Shown here piece by piece: positions 41,803 to 53,700 of a DNA stretch of 64,000 nt (position 1 is the stretch's first letter; every line of letters begins with the position of its first letter). The notes under the pieces were generated by a model that saw only the letters and a program-made list of their open reading frames with translations, ran no database searches and had not been told where the DNA came from. The stretch covers positions 1 to 64,000 of the forward strand of contig NZ_JADDUM010000035.1 in assembly GCF_015163715.1 (NCBI RefSeq), given 5' to 3'. Source of the DNA: Pseudomonas cyclaminis. Its GTDB lineage: Bacteria > Pseudomonadota > Gammaproteobacteria > Pseudomonadales > Pseudomonadaceae. The translations under genes were made by a program, and so were the position numbers.

Positions 41803-44265
41803 TCAGCGGAATGTGCCGGGCGCCCTGAACAACAGAGGCTGCGGCCGCACAGGTCGACACTGCAAGCTATCAAAGGTAAACAATTGCGGTCGTTCAATCA
41901 GGTAGCCCTGAGCGTAATCCACACCAATATCGAGCAATGCCTGTTCGATTTGCGGTGTTTCAACAAATTCGGCAATCGTGCGCTTCCCCATGACATGGCC
42001 GATGTGATTGATCACTTCGACCATTGCGCGGTTAATCGGGTCGTCCAGCATATCCTTTACGAAACTTCCATCGATCTTCAGGAAGTCTACAGGTAAATGT
42101 TTCAGATACGCGAACGAGGACATTCCGGCGCAAAAGTCATCCAGTGAAAAGTGGCAACCTAAGGCTTTGAGTTCATTAATAAAGCGAATAGCACTGCCTA
42201 GATTGGCAATGGCGCTGGTTTCAGTTATTTCAAAACAAATCATTTCTGGCGGAATGTTGTAACTCTCGAATTTCTCACGCAAAAACCCGAGAAAATCATC
42301 ATCGCCAATGGTTATTCCTGACAGATTGATCGCACACATGGCCATAGGTCGGCCCGGACGCTCGTGCATGCAACGGGCGATGATCCTGAACACGTTCTCC
42401 ACCACCCAACGATCCAGCGACGTCATCAACCCGTAACGCTCGGCGGCCGGGATAAAGCTGTCAGGCAGGATGATCCGACCCGCCTCATCATGCAGGCGCA
42501 GCAGGATTTCAATATGCCCGTTGCCGGCATCCGTATTTCCCAACGGCGAGATTTCCTGGGCGTACAGGCAGAACCGGTTCTCTTCCAGCGCCATGTGCAG
42601 CCGTTGCACCCAGGCCATTTCGCCAAAACGCAGGGACAACTCCGAATCATCGGCGTGGTACACCTGCACCCGGTTGCGGCCTTTTTCCTTGGCCATGTAG
42701 CAGGCCATGTCGGCGGCGCGCAGCGAGGTCTCCAGGGTGGTCGGGGTCTGGGAGATATGCACCAGCCCGATGCTCACGGTGGTCATGAACGGCCGGCCCT
42801 TCCATACAAAATGCAGGCTCTGCACCGTATGGCGCAGGCTCTCGGCGATTTTTTCCGCCGCCGCCGCAGGGCAATGTTCCAACAGGATGCCGAATTCGTC
42901 GCCGCCCAGGCGCGCCAGGGTGTCGCCTTCGCGCAGGTCCGATTGCAGCAGCGCGCAGATATGCCGCAGCAACTCGTCGCCTGCCGCATGGCCGCAGGTG
43001 TCGTTGACCAGTTTGAACTGGTCGAGGTCGAGGAACATCAATGCATGTCGCCCGCCTTCAGGCTGCCCGGCCGTGTGCAGGACCTGTTCCAGGCGATATT
43101 CGAATTCGCGGCGGTTGGCCAGGCCGGTCAAGGCGTCATGCGTGGCCTGCCACGACAGGTTGGCAATATATTGGCGCTCCTGGGTCATGTCGTGCAGCAC
43201 CAGCACTGCGCCGCTGATCTTGCCGGCGCTGCGGATCGGCGCCCCCACCAAGGTGACCGAAACCGTGCTGCCGTCCAGGCGCTGGATGGTTTTTGAATGC
43301 TCGCTGCCGCCCCGGAGCTGGCCCTTGACGATGTGTTCAATCAGGGTAAAGCCGTCGGGTTGGGCGTTGTCATCCAGCAGGTTGAACAGCGCCGCCAGGG
43401 GCAGGCCCTGGGCCTGGGTCGAATTCCAGTGGGTCATCGCCTCGGCTGCCGGGTTCATATAGGTAATGGCACCGTCGACATCGGTGGTGATCACCCCGTC
43501 ACCAATCGACTCCAGGGTGATCTGCGCACGTTCTTTCTCGGCCTGCAGGGCATCGGCGAAGGCATGGCGCTGGGTCAGCAGCTTATGGGTACGTAACAGC
43601 GCCAGCACGATCAGGCCCAGCGCCGTCGCCAGGTTGGTGATCAGCAGCAACCGCAGGATCATCCGCGAGCCTTCGCCCAAGGCATCGCTGAAGGCTTTGG
43701 CGGCCGGCGTCACGCCTTCGTTGATGGCGGTGATATGGGCCTTCCACTGCCGCACATCGTTAGGGTTGACCTGGTCGGCGTTGATCGCGCTGTGCATCTC
43801 ACGGGCCAATTCGTCCAGCTGAACCAGATAGCTATCCCCCACCGTCCACAGCTCGATGGCTTTTTCCAGGTAGCTGAAATGTCGAAAGTTCAGGTACAGC
43901 CAGATCAGGCTGGCGACATCATCCGGGTGGTTGCCGCCCTTGAGGATGCCCAGACGCGCGGCATCCAGGTCGGGAGCGGCACGGTCCAGGGCGATACGCA
44001 GCTCGTGTCCGCCCTGGGGCACGGCGATGGCTTGCTGGTATTTGAGATAGGTGGCCTGGTCGCGGTCATCGGCGTACAGCGTCAGGTAATAGATAGCGTC
44101 CTTCTGGCCCTTGGACCATAAGCTCTCGCCGCCCACATAGCCTCGTACCGCTGAAAGCATGTAGAGACTTCCGCAGCCCAACAATGCCTGGAACAGCACC
44201 ACGGCGATAAAGGGCCAGACAATGCCCAACAGCCGAGGCGTTCCGAGAGTCCGCTTTTGCTTCAT
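41803..44265 (-). CDS. Membrane PAS-GGDEF-EAL protein, RbdA-like
   Basis: An 820-residue c-di-GMP enzyme. Two helices (about 13-36 and 195-217) enclose a periplasmic domain; a PAS domain follows (TLESIGDGVITTDVDGAITY), then GGDEF at about 453 (ARLGGDEFGIL, with RxxD site REGD five residues before) and an EAL domain with HIEILLRLHDEAG near 588, CFEITETSAI, LDDFCAGMSSFAYLKHLPVD and KIDGSFVKDM. This order and length match P. aeruginosa RbdA, a phosphodiesterase promoting biofilm dispersal. The ABC exporter gene next door is also beside rbdA there, as I recall. AAGGGA before ATG 44265 sets the start. Confidence 0.87.
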   Translation of the reverse strand: MKQKRTLGTPRLLGIVWPFIAVVLFQALLGCGSLYMLSAVRGYVGGESLWSKGQKDAIYYLTLYADDRDQATYLKYQQAIAVPQGGHELRIALDRAAPDLDAARLGILKGGNHPDDVASLIWLYLNFRHFSYLEKAIELWTVGDSYLVQLDELAREMHSAINADQVNPNDVRQWKAHITAINEGVTPAAKAFSDALGEGSRMILRLLLITNLATALGLIVLALLRTHKLLTQRHAFADALQAEKERAQITLESIGDGVITTDVDGAITYMNPAAEAMTHWNSTQAQGLPLAALFNLLDDNAQPDGFTLIEHIVKGQLRGGSEHSKTIQRLDGSTVSVTLVGAPIRSAGKISGAVLVLHDMTQERQYIANLSWQATHDALTGLANRREFEYRLEQVLHTAGQPEGGRHALMFLDLDQFKLVNDTCGHAAGDELLRHICALLQSDLREGDTLARLGGDEFGILLEHCPAAAAEKIAESLRHTVQSLHFVWKGRPFMTTVSIGLVHISQTPTTLETSLRAADMACYMAKEKGRNRVQVYHADDSELSLRFGEMAWVQRLHMALEENRFCLYAQEISPLGNTDAGNGHIEILLRLHDEAGRIILPDSFIPAAERYGLMTSLDRWVVENVFRIIARCMHERPGRPMAMCAINLSGITIGDDDFLGFLREKFESYNIPPEMICFEITETSAIANLGSAIRFINELKALGCHFSLDDFCAGMSSFAYLKHLPVDFLKIDGSFVKDMLDDPINRAMVEVINHIGHVMGKRTIAEFVETPQIEQALLDIGVDYAQGYLIERPQLFTFDSLQCRPVRPQPLLFRAPGTFR

Positions 44266-44336
44266 GAAGTCCCTTGCATATGCACTGCTGGATACGCACG
44301 CAAACACCCACTTCCGATAGCACAGCCTAGGCTAAA

Positions 44337-46139
44337 TCAACGTACTTGTTGCAAATGCCCATAGAGTTTTGCGTACAAACCGCCATCGGCAATCAATTGC
44401 TGATGGTCGCCATCCTCAGCGATATGACCACCGTCAAACACTAAGACCCGATCGGCTTGTTTTACCGCCGACAGACGGTGCGCAATGATCAGTGTAGTAC
44501 GCCCGCTGAGGAACCGCGCAAGTGCCTGGTGCAGGTTGTACTCGGTGGCGGCGTCCAGGGCGGAGGTCGCTTCGTCGAGTATTACCACCTTGGGTTCGGC
44601 CAACACCATGCGCGCAATTGCCAGGCGCTGACGCTGGCCGCCGGAAAACCGCACGCCAGAGCGCCCCACCACGCTGTCCAGGCCGTGGGGCAACGCTTTG
44701 ACCGTAGCGTCCAACTGGGCAATTTCAAGGGCGTGCCAGCAGGCCTGATCACTGCGCTCGCGGCCCATGGTCAGGTTGGCGCGCACAGTATCGTTGAACA
44801 GTGCCGGGTGTTGCAGCACCACCGCGACGTGCTCGCGGATCGTCTCCAGGCCGATCTCCTGCTGGGTGGCACCGCCAAATCGGATACTGCCCGCCTGCGG
44901 CGTGTACAGCCCGAGCAGCAGTTGCACCAGAGTGCTTTTACCGCCGCCGCTGGCGCCGACAATCGCGACTTTCTCGCCGGGCGCAATCTGCAGGTTCAGT
45001 TGGTTGAGCACCAGATCGTCGCCATAACCGAAGTCCAGGCCGCGCACCTCGATACCGACGGTTTCACGCCCGGTGAACGGGTCTTCGCCACCCGCATATT
45101 GCGGCTCATCAGCACGTGCCAGCAGCTCATTGATACGGGTCAGCGCCCCACCCGCCGCGTAGTAGGCGTATTGCAGGTTCAGCAACTGCTCCACCGGGCC
45201 GATCATGAACCACAAGTAGCTGAACACCGCGAGCATCTGGCCGATGGACAGGTCGGAAAACAGCACGGTGAGCATCGCCGCCGCCCGGAAGATGTCGATA
45301 CCGAATTGGAACAGCAGCCCGCTGGCGCGGCTCGACGCATCGGTTTTCCATTGGGAATGGATCGCGTAGTCACGCACTTCCTGGGCGCGCTGGCCCAGGC
45401 GCCCGAGGAAAAAGCCCTGGCGGTTGCCGGCGCGGACTTCCTGGATGGCATCGAGGGTTTCGGTCAGGGCCTGAGTGAAACGCGAGGTGCTGTCGTTTTC
45501 CAGCTTCTTGAGGTGTTTGACGCGCTTGCCCAACTGTACGGTGGCGTAGATCACCAGCGGGTTGAACAGCAAAATCAGCAACGCCAGTTGCCAATGCATC
45601 CACACCAGGATCGCCGAGGTGCCGACCAGCGTCAGCATCGCCACCAGGAAGCGGCTGAGGGTTTCGCCGACGAATTTATCCAGGGTATCCAGGTCGGTGA
45701 CCAGATGAGTCGTGACCGTGCCGCTGCCCAGGCTTTCGTATTCGCCCAGGGAGATGCGCTTGAGCCGCTCGATCAGGCGCACGCGGATGCGGTACACGAT
45801 GTCCTTGGCCAACCGCGCAAACAGCCGCGCCTGCACCACGTTGAACACCAGCGCGCCGCAGCGCAGCAGCAGCGTCACCACCAGCATCAGGCCGATATAG
45901 CCGGCGGCTTTCTGCCAACCCAGGGGCAGCGCATGGTTCATCACCTGGAGCGCGGCATCGCCGTGGCCCAGCAGTACTTCGTCCACCAGCAAGGGCAGCA
46001 GCAAAGGAATCGGCACGCTGCACAAGGTCGCCAGCACGGCGACGCCATTGGCGATCCACAGGGATTTCTTGTGACGCAGGGCAAGGCGGCGAATTTCCGC
46101 CCAGGTCAGGCGGTCGGTGCGCTTAGACTCATCCTGCAC
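44337..46139 (-). CDS. ABC exporter, fused permease-ATPase (MsbA/LmrA-like)
   Basis: A 600-residue half-transporter. The membrane domain (about 25-320) has six helices, such as LWIANGVAVLATLCSVPIPL and LVVTLLLRCGALVFNVVQAR. The ATPase domain carries Walker A GASGGGKSTLVQLLLGLYTP, signature RFSGGQRQRLAIARM, Walker B VVILDEATSALD and the switch IIAHRLSAVK. It should act as a homodimer exporting a lipid or hydrophobic compound; the substrate is unknown. Its start overlaps the DsbA-family gene by 11 bases, so it is translated with it. Confidence 0.88.
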   Translation of the reverse strand: MQDESKRTDRLTWAEIRRLALRHKKSLWIANGVAVLATLCSVPIPLLLPLLVDEVLLGHGDAALQVMNHALPLGWQKAAGYIGLMLVVTLLLRCGALVFNVVQARLFARLAKDIVYRIRVRLIERLKRISLGEYESLGSGTVTTHLVTDLDTLDKFVGETLSRFLVAMLTLVGTSAILVWMHWQLALLILLFNPLVIYATVQLGKRVKHLKKLENDSTSRFTQALTETLDAIQEVRAGNRQGFFLGRLGQRAQEVRDYAIHSQWKTDASSRASGLLFQFGIDIFRAAAMLTVLFSDLSIGQMLAVFSYLWFMIGPVEQLLNLQYAYYAAGGALTRINELLARADEPQYAGGEDPFTGRETVGIEVRGLDFGYGDDLVLNQLNLQIAPGEKVAIVGASGGGKSTLVQLLLGLYTPQAGSIRFGGATQQEIGLETIREHVAVVLQHPALFNDTVRANLTMGRERSDQACWHALEIAQLDATVKALPHGLDSVVGRSGVRFSGGQRQRLAIARMVLAEPKVVILDEATSALDAATEYNLHQALARFLSGRTTLIIAHRLSAVKQADRVLVFDGGHIAEDGDHQQLIADGGLYAKLYGHLQQVR

Positions 46140-46767
46140 AGGTTGCTCGCTCCAGCCATCGGGCGAGCAACGGCGACAGCTCGGACAGCGGCTGGTAGCC
46201 GTTGGTCAGCAGCGCCAGTTGACCATTGCGCTCGGCCAGCAGCGTCGGGAAACCGGCGATCCCCAGGTCCTGCACCCAGGTGAAATCAGCGGCCGTGGCG
46301 GCGTGCTGCTCGGCACGGTCAAACGCACCGGCAAACTCGATACGCGGGATGCCCGCCTGCTCGGCCAGTTCCACCAGCACGCTGGCGAGGGTCACGTCGC
46401 GGCCCTCGACATAAAACGCACGCTGGATCAGGCCCAACAGTGTCCACGCACAATCCGGCGCCAGGCTGCGGGCGGTGACGATGGCGCGGCAGGCCGGCTC
46501 GGTGTCATACACAAAACCGTCGGGCAGCGCGCCTTCACGCGTGAACGGCTGGCCGGTGGCGTCGGTGACGGCTTGCCAGTGTTCGAGAATGTAGCGCCGC
46601 GTAGTCGGTTCCAGCGCCGCGCCGCTGCCGGTACGCAGGCCGCCCACCACCAGGTGCACGTCCACACCGGCCGCGTGGGCCTGCTCAACCAGCGCCTGCG
46701 CCACCGGGGCAAAGCCCCAGCACCAGGAACACATCGGGTCCATTACATAGAGCAGGCGCGCGGACAT
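46129..46767 (-). CDS. DsbA-family thioredoxin-fold protein (FrnE-like)
   Basis: A 212-residue DsbA-like protein with the CxxC site CSWC in LYVMDPMCSWCWGFAPVAQA, the helical insert QRAFYVEGRDVTLASVLVEL and the cis-proline-type strand LGIAGFPTLLAERNGQL. No signal peptide precedes the thioredoxin fold, so it is probably cytoplasmic like FrnE, unlike periplasmic DsbA. It lies between trhO (three bases away) and the ABC exporter and is likely co-transcribed with both. Its partner proteins are unknown. Confidence 0.85.
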   Translation of the reverse strand: MSARLLYVMDPMCSWCWGFAPVAQALVEQAHAAGVDVHLVVGGLRTGSGAALEPTTRRYILEHWQAVTDATGQPFTREGALPDGFVYDTEPACRAIVTARSLAPDCAWTLLGLIQRAFYVEGRDVTLASVLVELAEQAGIPRIEFAGAFDRAEQHAATAADFTWVQDLGIAGFPTLLAERNGQLALLTNGYQPLSELSPLLARWLERATCAG

Positions 46768-46770
46768 GGG

Positions 46771-47712
46771 TCAGGCCTCGGATGGGGTTTGCTTGTAGTT
46801 GAAGCCAATCGGGTGCGGCATGTTGCGGGCCTTGGCCAGTTCAATCTGCTTTTGCCGGTCGATTGCGCTGCGACGGGTTTTCTCCGGCAGCTTATCCCAG
46901 CAATGCGGGCAACTGATGCCAGCCACGTAGTGCTCGCTGGCGCGGTCCTCAATACTTACCGGCGTACGGCAGGCATGACATTGATCGTAGTCGCCTTCGC
47001 TCAAGTCGTGGCGCACGGTCACGCGATTATCGAAAACAAAGCAGTCACCCTGCCATTTGGTCTCTTCCTGGGGCACCTCTTCGAGATACTTCAGGATGCC
47101 GCCCTTGAGGTGATACACCTCACCGTAGCCTTCGCTGAGCATGTAGCTCGACGCTTTCTCGCAACGAATGCCGCCGGTGCAGAACATGGCGACTTTCTTG
47201 TGCCTGGCCGGGTCGAAGTTGGCTTTGATGTAGTCGGGAAATTCGCGAAAACTGGTGGTTTTCGGGTCGATTGCACCTTCAAAGGTGCCGATGGACACTT
47301 CGTAGTCGTTACGGGTGTCGATCAACAGCACCTCCGGGTCGCTGATCAGGGCGTTCCAGTCTTTCGGGTCGACGTAGGTGCCGACTTGCTTGTTCGGGTC
47401 CACACCTTCGACGCCCAGGGTCACGATCTCTTTCTTGAGCTTGACCTTGGTGCGGTAGAACGGCTGGTCGTCGCAGTACGACTCTTTGTGGTCGATGTCG
47501 ATCATGCGCGGGTCGTTCTTGAGCCAGGCCATCAGGCCGTCAATGCCTTCGCGGCTGCCGGAAACGGTGCCGTTGATGCCTTCTTCAGCGATCAGCAAGG
47601 TGCCTTTGATGCCGTTGTCGACCATCGCCTGCAGCAAGGGCTCGCGCAGGGCAACATAATCTTCGAGGGTGACGAACTTATACAGTGCCGCCACGACAAT
47701 CGGTTGAGTCAT
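46771..47712 (-). CDS. trhO: tRNA uridine(34) hydroxylase TrhO (rhodanese)
   Basis: A 313-residue protein of the TrhO/YceA family, which forms 5-hydroxyuridine at tRNA position 34 using oxygen. The N-terminal ferredoxin-like domain reads [20 protein letters not shown] and [16 protein letters not shown], and the rhodanese domain [19 protein letters not shown] with the catalytic cysteine in [16 protein letters not shown]-terminal zinc-like cysteine set (CHACRTP, CPHCWDK) is present. Length is within the usual range. It starts 231 bases from the divergent Tc toxin locus. Confidence 0.92.
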   Translation of the reverse strand: MTQPIVVAALYKFVTLEDYVALREPLLQAMVDNGIKGTLLIAEEGINGTVSGSREGIDGLMAWLKNDPRMIDIDHKESYCDDQPFYRTKVKLKKEIVTLGVEGVDPNKQVGTYVDPKDWNALISDPEVLLIDTRNDYEVSIGTFEGAIDPKTTSFREFPDYIKANFDPARHKKVAMFCTGGIRCEKASSYMLSEGYGEVYHLKGGILKYLEEVPQEETKWQGDCFVFDNRVTVRHDLSEGDYDQCHACRTPVSIEDRASEHYVAGISCPHCWDKLPEKTRRSAIDRQKQIELAKARNMPHPIGFNYKQTPSEA

Positions 47713-47942
47713 GGGTGTTCTCTCCAGGTGGCTACCCTCGCAAAGGGTGAACCGGATGCAAAAAAATGCGCCGACTGGCGGCGCGTAACGCATTCTAACA
47801 AATCCCTGGTCACGATGGCATCGGCACGCTTGTTGATATTTCCTCACTGTCGTCGCGGCGTCGGCTGACCCCGGCCCTCGCAACCTGCGTGATAGCGTCC
47901 CTCGTCGCTCACCGGACCCTCCGGTGGGCCCGAAGGAGACGC

Positions 47943-50735
47943 ATGCACATGGAAGAAGACAGCAGCCCGCTGCTCGCCCGGCTGATCGACGACTCGCTGC
48001 CGCCGGCACCCGGCCGCCGCGACATGAAAGACACCTTGCAACTGCTGAGCATCAATTCGGTATTCGACATCGTCCGACTGCCCGAAACCGAGTTTTCCAG
48101 ACAAGTGGCCCAGCACACCGATGACGATGCCGCCAGCCTGCACCTCAAGGCCCGCAGCGCTGCCGCGCAACTGGAAACGCTGTTTCGCGGACAACAGGTA
48201 TCGCCCCCCGCCGCTGACGCCGCTGACGCAACAGCCACCAGAGGAGTCACCTACAACGCCCTGTTCAAGGAGGACTGGCAACACTTTTGCGCCAGCACCT
48301 CCATCGCCGCGATGGACTCGCCCGTGGCGTACCTGCGAGCGCTGTATCTGTTCGCCCTGCAACTGGAAAAAAACGCCCACGGCGCGGCGGTGACCACACT
48401 GGCCAAACGCCGCCCGGACTTCAAGGACCTGCTGATCACCCCCCACAGCGTGTCTGGCCAGCGCCCCATGCTGTCGATCATCAACCAGACCCTTCTCGAC
48501 AACCTCACCCAGGGCGATCAGAAAAAAGCCTGCAGACTCTTGAGCAGCACGTGGTATCCGTTTTCCTTGCCCTATCACGCCTACCACCATCAATGCGTGC
48601 TGGGGCTATCTGAAAACAAACTGTCGCTGGGTGAACTGAACTACCGAATCAGCCGCAAGCTGCCCATCACCACCCGCGCCGCGCACGCCTACGGGCAAGT
48701 CGTCGCCGACCATGATGACGCCCAGCTCCTGTTATCCGGGCTGAGCCCGCAACAGCAGGCCTTGCTCAAGCAGCCGCTGGCAGACAATTCGCGCGCACTG
48801 GGTTTCTATCACGACTACTACAATTGGGATAAAGGTCCCGACCTGAAAGGCCCGGAACGGGTCACTGACTTCCTGCGCCACACCGGCCTCAATGCCGAAC
48901 AGCTTCAGGTATTGCTCGCACAGACCACCCACAAGCCGCGCCGCTCTCCTTACTGCTCTATGGTCACCGATGCGGCGTATGGGGCCTGCTATATCAATGG
49001 CCCGACGGGTCCTGCGATCAGCCAGGACAGCACCCGCCCGGCCAGGCTTCTGAACGTCACGGTCGAAGGCTTCGATCGCTTGCAACGCATGATTCGCCTG
49101 AACCGCTGGCTGGATGTACCGTTCGCCCAACTCGACACCCTGCTGGTCAGCGCCATGCGCTGCGAAGGTGAGGCCAACCCCTCGCTGTTGATCACCCACA
49201 ACACGCTGCGGGCGCTGGGGGTGTATCGCTATTTGCATACGCGCTACGCACTGCAGGCCGAAGAGTTCGCCGCAATCCTCCACCAATTGCCGGTCGACGC
49301 CTCGGGCGAGCGCCTGTCGTTGTTCGATCAGGTCTTCAACCGTGCCGACTCGGCGCTGCCGCCTCTGCAACTGGATGGACAACCCTTCGACGCCACGACC
49401 CGACAACAGCTGTGCGCCAGCCTGGGCCTGCAGGACTCGCCGAGTTCGCTGCAACTGCTGCTCAGCGCCGACCGGCACCCCAGGCGCACCGTCGTCACGC
49501 TCAGCATCCTCTATCGGCATGCGCGGATCGCCCGGTTGTTCGGCTTGTCGCTCATGGATTGCAAGCACCTGCTGCACCTGCTCAAGCCCGGGGGCTACCA
49601 GCAGCAGCTGTCCAGACCGACACTGCGCACAACGTTAAAAGGGTCGCCGGACGTACTCGATGTACTGATGCACCTGGACTGGGCCAGTCGCTGGATCAAA
49701 AAGAATGGCAGCACCCTTGCACGGCTGCGTCACCAGTTGCTGCTGGAGCCGGTGAGCCTGGACCCAGGCGTCGGTATGTTGCTCGATGTGTTCAACAGCC
49801 ATCCACAACCATCGCTGTCAAAGAAGCTCAAAGAACGCACCCTGGTAGCGCAACCTGCGGAAGAACACCCCCGCTTGCCGACGATTGACTGGGAAGCCAC
49901 CACCCATCGTGCCTTGAAGCTGATGCGCCAGGGCAAATCCCAGAGCGCCGCACTCGATGAAGCCCTCGCCACGCTCAAACTGAGCAATCACAGCAGTCGC
50001 GCGTCCGCGCTGATCAGGCAGGCCAAGGACACACTGCTGTCGACCCTGGACTCACTCAAGCAAGACTTACAGCCGCTGTATGCTCGCCTCAAACTCACCC
50101 TGCAAAAGCTGCCCCAGGCGCAGGGCTCTCAAACCCGCTATTTGAAATACGACGAAGACGATCAATTACTGCGCCTGCTCGCCCCCGTCGGAGCCGCCAG
50201 TTCACCGTTGCAAACCCTCAGCCATCTGGTGTTGCTGCTGCCTCACGCCGTGGATCTGCTGCAATTGCCCATCAGCCGGCAGGCGCTGGACCACTTGCTG
50301 GTCAACCCCCATTGGCTCAATGACATTTATAAAAGTCATTCACTGCTCGAACTGACCCTGCACAACCTGTTTTTGATGGAGCAATTCAAATACAGCATCG
50401 ACCACTACGGCGTGTCGGAAGAACAACTGCTGGACTACTTCAAACAGGCCAACTCCGTTTCCGACGGCATGCCGTCAAGCAGCGCCGAAGCCCACAGCCA
50501 ACTCGCCCAATTGTTGGGCTGGAGCGCCGGTGAAATCGAGATCTTGAGCCAGTCTTTGCAGCCCCCCCGCATCACCTCCATCGAACGCCTGGACTGGATC
50601 CTGCGGTGTCGCCAGGCCAGCGCCGACATCGGCCTGCCCGTTGAACAACTGCTGGATATCTGCCGCCTGCACAGCGGATCGACGTTCGATGAATGGCAGG
50701 CCGTGGGTGAAGCGCTCACCAGTACCCATCAATAA
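47943..50735 (+). CDS. Tc toxin TcA subunit, N-terminal half (TcaA-like)
   Basis: A 930-residue protein matching the N-terminal part of TcA subunits, including the VRP1 region (about 690-930: [80 protein letters not shown]). In full-length TcdA this part forms the outer alpha-helical shell. GAAGGAGAC just before ATG 47943 is a strong ribosome binding site. It ends 44 bases before the 1600-residue partner; together they total 2530 residues, close to a single-chain TcdA. The split resembles Photorhabdus TcaA/TcaB. It opens the locus, probably from a promoter between it and trhO. Confidence 0.88.
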   Translation: MHMEEDSSPLLARLIDDSLPPAPGRRDMKDTLQLLSINSVFDIVRLPETEFSRQVAQHTDDDAASLHLKARSAAAQLETLFRGQQVSPPAADAADATATRGVTYNALFKEDWQHFCASTSIAAMDSPVAYLRALYLFALQLEKNAHGAAVTTLAKRRPDFKDLLITPHSVSGQRPMLSIINQTLLDNLTQGDQKKACRLLSSTWYPFSLPYHAYHHQCVLGLSENKLSLGELNYRISRKLPITTRAAHAYGQVVADHDDAQLLLSGLSPQQQALLKQPLADNSRALGFYHDYYNWDKGPDLKGPERVTDFLRHTGLNAEQLQVLLAQTTHKPRRSPYCSMVTDAAYGACYINGPTGPAISQDSTRPARLLNVTVEGFDRLQRMIRLNRWLDVPFAQLDTLLVSAMRCEGEANPSLLITHNTLRALGVYRYLHTRYALQAEEFAAILHQLPVDASGERLSLFDQVFNRADSALPPLQLDGQPFDATTRQQLCASLGLQDSPSSLQLLLSADRHPRRTVVTLSILYRHARIARLFGLSLMDCKHLLHLLKPGGYQQQLSRPTLRTTLKGSPDVLDVLMHLDWASRWIKKNGSTLARLRHQLLLEPVSLDPGVGMLLDVFNSHPQPSLSKKLKERTLVAQPAEEHPRLPTIDWEATTHRALKLMRQGKSQSAALDEALATLKLSNHSSRASALIRQAKDTLLSTLDSLKQDLQPLYARLKLTLQKLPQAQGSQTRYLKYDEDDQLLRLLAPVGAASSPLQTLSHLVLLLPHAVDLLQLPISRQALDHLLVNPHWLNDIYKSHSLLELTLHNLFLMEQFKYSIDHYGVSEEQLLDYFKQANSVSDGMPSSSAEAHSQLAQLLGWSAGEIEILSQSLQPPRITSIERLDWILRCRQASADIGLPVEQLLDICRLHSGSTFDEWQAVGEALTSTHQ

Positions 50736-50779
50736 CGCTACTTCGCAGCCCCCTTACACGACCTGTTCAAGGACTGATC

Positions 50780-53700
50780 ATGTCTCACCTGCTCAATCAA
50801 CGCCTCAATGAAAGCCTGCGCGACGCCATGTTGGCGTACTACCTGGCCCACAAAATACCCGCCGCCCAACACGGCAAGATCAACAACGCCGATGACCTCT
50901 ACGAATACTGGCTGCTCGACGTGCAAGTCAGCCAGGCCGTGCCCACCAGCCCGGTGGCCTGTGCGATTGCCAGCCTTCAGCAATACATCACGCGCATCCA
51001 GCTGGGCCTGGAACCGGGCTACGAAAAACAAGGCATGACCGCGCAGCAGGACCAGGTGTGGCGTGAACAACTGCACGCCTACCCGCTCTGGAGCGCCAGC
51101 CAGCAATTGCGCTACCACCCGGCCAATTACCTGGACCCCACGCTGCGCCGTAACAAGACTGACAGTTTCCAGCAACTGGAAAACGACCTGAGCCAATACC
51201 GGCTGCAACCAGACACGGTGCTCACCGCCGTGCAGAGCTACCTGGGCCGGTTCGAGGAAATGGCTAACATCCGCACCCTGAATGGCTACATCGATGGCAA
51301 TGCCTCTGAGCTGCACACCAGCCGCTATTACTTTGTCGGTAAGTCCACCTCCGAAAAAGCCTATTACTGGCGCTCGCTTGACCTGTCCAAACGTTCCCCC
51401 AGTGATCCCACCAAGCCCTCGATACAGGCCTGGTCGGATTGGCGGAAAATCAACCTGGCACTCTCTGATGACACTGCCGAGCACAGCATCCGTCCGGTCT
51501 TCCTCAATAATCGGTTGTATTTAATCTGGGCCGAATGCGTCAAGCCCGAGCGAACCGGCAATTTCAATACGCCAGGCAACAAGGACGACAACGGCAATCA
51601 CATGGGCGAATGGCTCAACAGCCACTACGTGAAGTTTCGCCTCAATTACGCCTACAAAAAATACGATGACAGTTGGAGCGTGCCCCAGGCCTGCATCAAC
51701 CAGCACTGCGCAACCGAAGAGGTCAACGCCTCGACGGCCGCGTTTCTGAAAGCCGTCACCCAAACAGTCGCCATAGTCGATGCCGACTCACCGGCCACCT
51801 TGTTCCTGGGGTTGCATGTGCCGATGCGCAAGGATCCAAAACAGCAGGAGTCTTTCACCGGCAAATTTTTCCAGGCGGTGCACCTCGACCAGCATTTCAA
51901 CGTCACTAAAGTCGCCGACGGCGGCAGCCCTGAGCGCTATAAGGTGCTGCCGGGGTCGGAACTGTCCGAAGAAATCAGCCGCCTGCTGGAACCCTTTGAC
52001 TTTAACCAGCGCGACACCGTGCAGCGTGTGCTCAGCGGGGAAGCAAACAACCACAATGGGTATTACAGCGAACTGCTGCCTGATACGGCACGGCAATACT
52101 TCACGTATTTTGGCTATATCAACAAAGGCAACTTGCAGTTCAAGATTGCGCCTTACACCCAGCGGGATGTCACGATCACGCACCAGCAAGCGCCTTTTCC
52201 AGAGAAAGCCACCTGGAACCTTGAAGGCAAGCAAGACCATATTGATGACGTAGCCATCGGCTCGCCGTCATTCGACTCAAACACCAACAAACTGATTATT
52301 ACCTCAACGCTCAAGAACGATTTTCGCCAGACCTACAGCGTCACGCTGACAAAAGAAGAGATCACCCTCACGCTGACGACCCACTCTACGCTCAATGACC
52401 CTCAGGCCCAGCAGCTCGAACTGGGCGAAGGGTCGATAATCACCGGCACGGGAGAAATACATAAAACCGACTTTTACGCGCTGTACTTCAGAAACTCGAT
52501 CACCCATGAAGAGTTCCCCAACTTTGTGCATGACAAAGACAAGCTATTAATCACTTCGGATAAAACACTAACGCCACAACAGACTATTTCGTTAAACGGC
52601 AAGTTCATTGATAAATCGGCCTTTGTGCACCTTTATACCCACGCGCATATCCCTATCCATGTGACCCTCAATCGCTACGGCGCATACACGGAACAACAGG
52701 CAAGCTTGCATCTGCAAAACGCGCTGAAGGTGACAAATGCCGCGGTCACCACCTCCACACTGAAAGCATTCAAACACATCATCATGAGCGCCAACTTTGA
52801 TGATTACCCACTCACCGACACCATTGACGCCAACTCGAACCGCATCCTCAACTTCCAGGACACGGCACACGACAGCCTGACTGGATCAAGCCCGGAATTG
52901 CCGGCTGGGCACCGCGTCACCGCGCATATTCCAGTGCCAAACACGGCGCAATCGCTGATCACGCTGATACACGGCGTACTAACCCTTACGCCCAGCGAAG
53001 ACGGGCCGCAGATCCTGGGCTACGCGCTCAAGGCCGTTACGCTGAATGTCGCGGCCGCCAGTCCCGGAACTGCGCCGGTCCGACAACGCGCACCAACCAT
53101 CACCCGACTGCCTTCACACACGCTGGGGGCCGCCGAATTCATTGATTTCTCCGGCAGCACGCTGATCAAGGACCCACCGGCCGCCATCCGCCTGAATACC
53201 TGCTTTGCCGGCAAACTGGCAGAAGCCGCCAACCTCAGTCTTGAGCACCTGTACTCGTTAACCCCAAAGCAGTGGCAAGAGCCACCGCTGACAGCCAATG
53301 GCCCCCCCCAGGGCATTGAGTTCCAGGGCGCCAACGGCAAGTACTTCTGGGAATTGTTCCTTTACCTGCCCTGGCTGGTGGCCCACCGACTGAATCAGGA
53401 ACAGCAGTACGTCGAGGCCCTGAAGTGGCTCAACTACATCTTCGACCCGGGACGAAGCGCCGATGCCGCCAGTGATCGCCCGGCGTACTGGGGGTTCCGC
53501 GAACTGACCCGCCACGATCAGGCGACGGGTGAAGCGAGCGTCGATCCGCATCAACTGGCGTTGGCGGCGCCGGTTCATTTCCGTAAAGCGGTTTACCAGT
53601 TCTATCTCGACGTTCTGCTCAATCGCGGCGATGCGGCGTACCGGCAACTGACCGCCGACAGCCTGACGCAGGCCAAGCTCTGGTACACCCGCGTGAATCA

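Noticed and set aside
44457..46283. 608-codon open frame on the plus strand
   Set aside because: It is antisense to the ABC exporter gene, whose Walker and signature motifs are clear. Long antisense frames are a normal by-product of GC-rich codon use.
46117..47868. 583-codon open frame on the plus strand
   Set aside because: It runs antisense across dsbA-like and trhO, two well-recognised genes, and encodes only low-complexity sequence.
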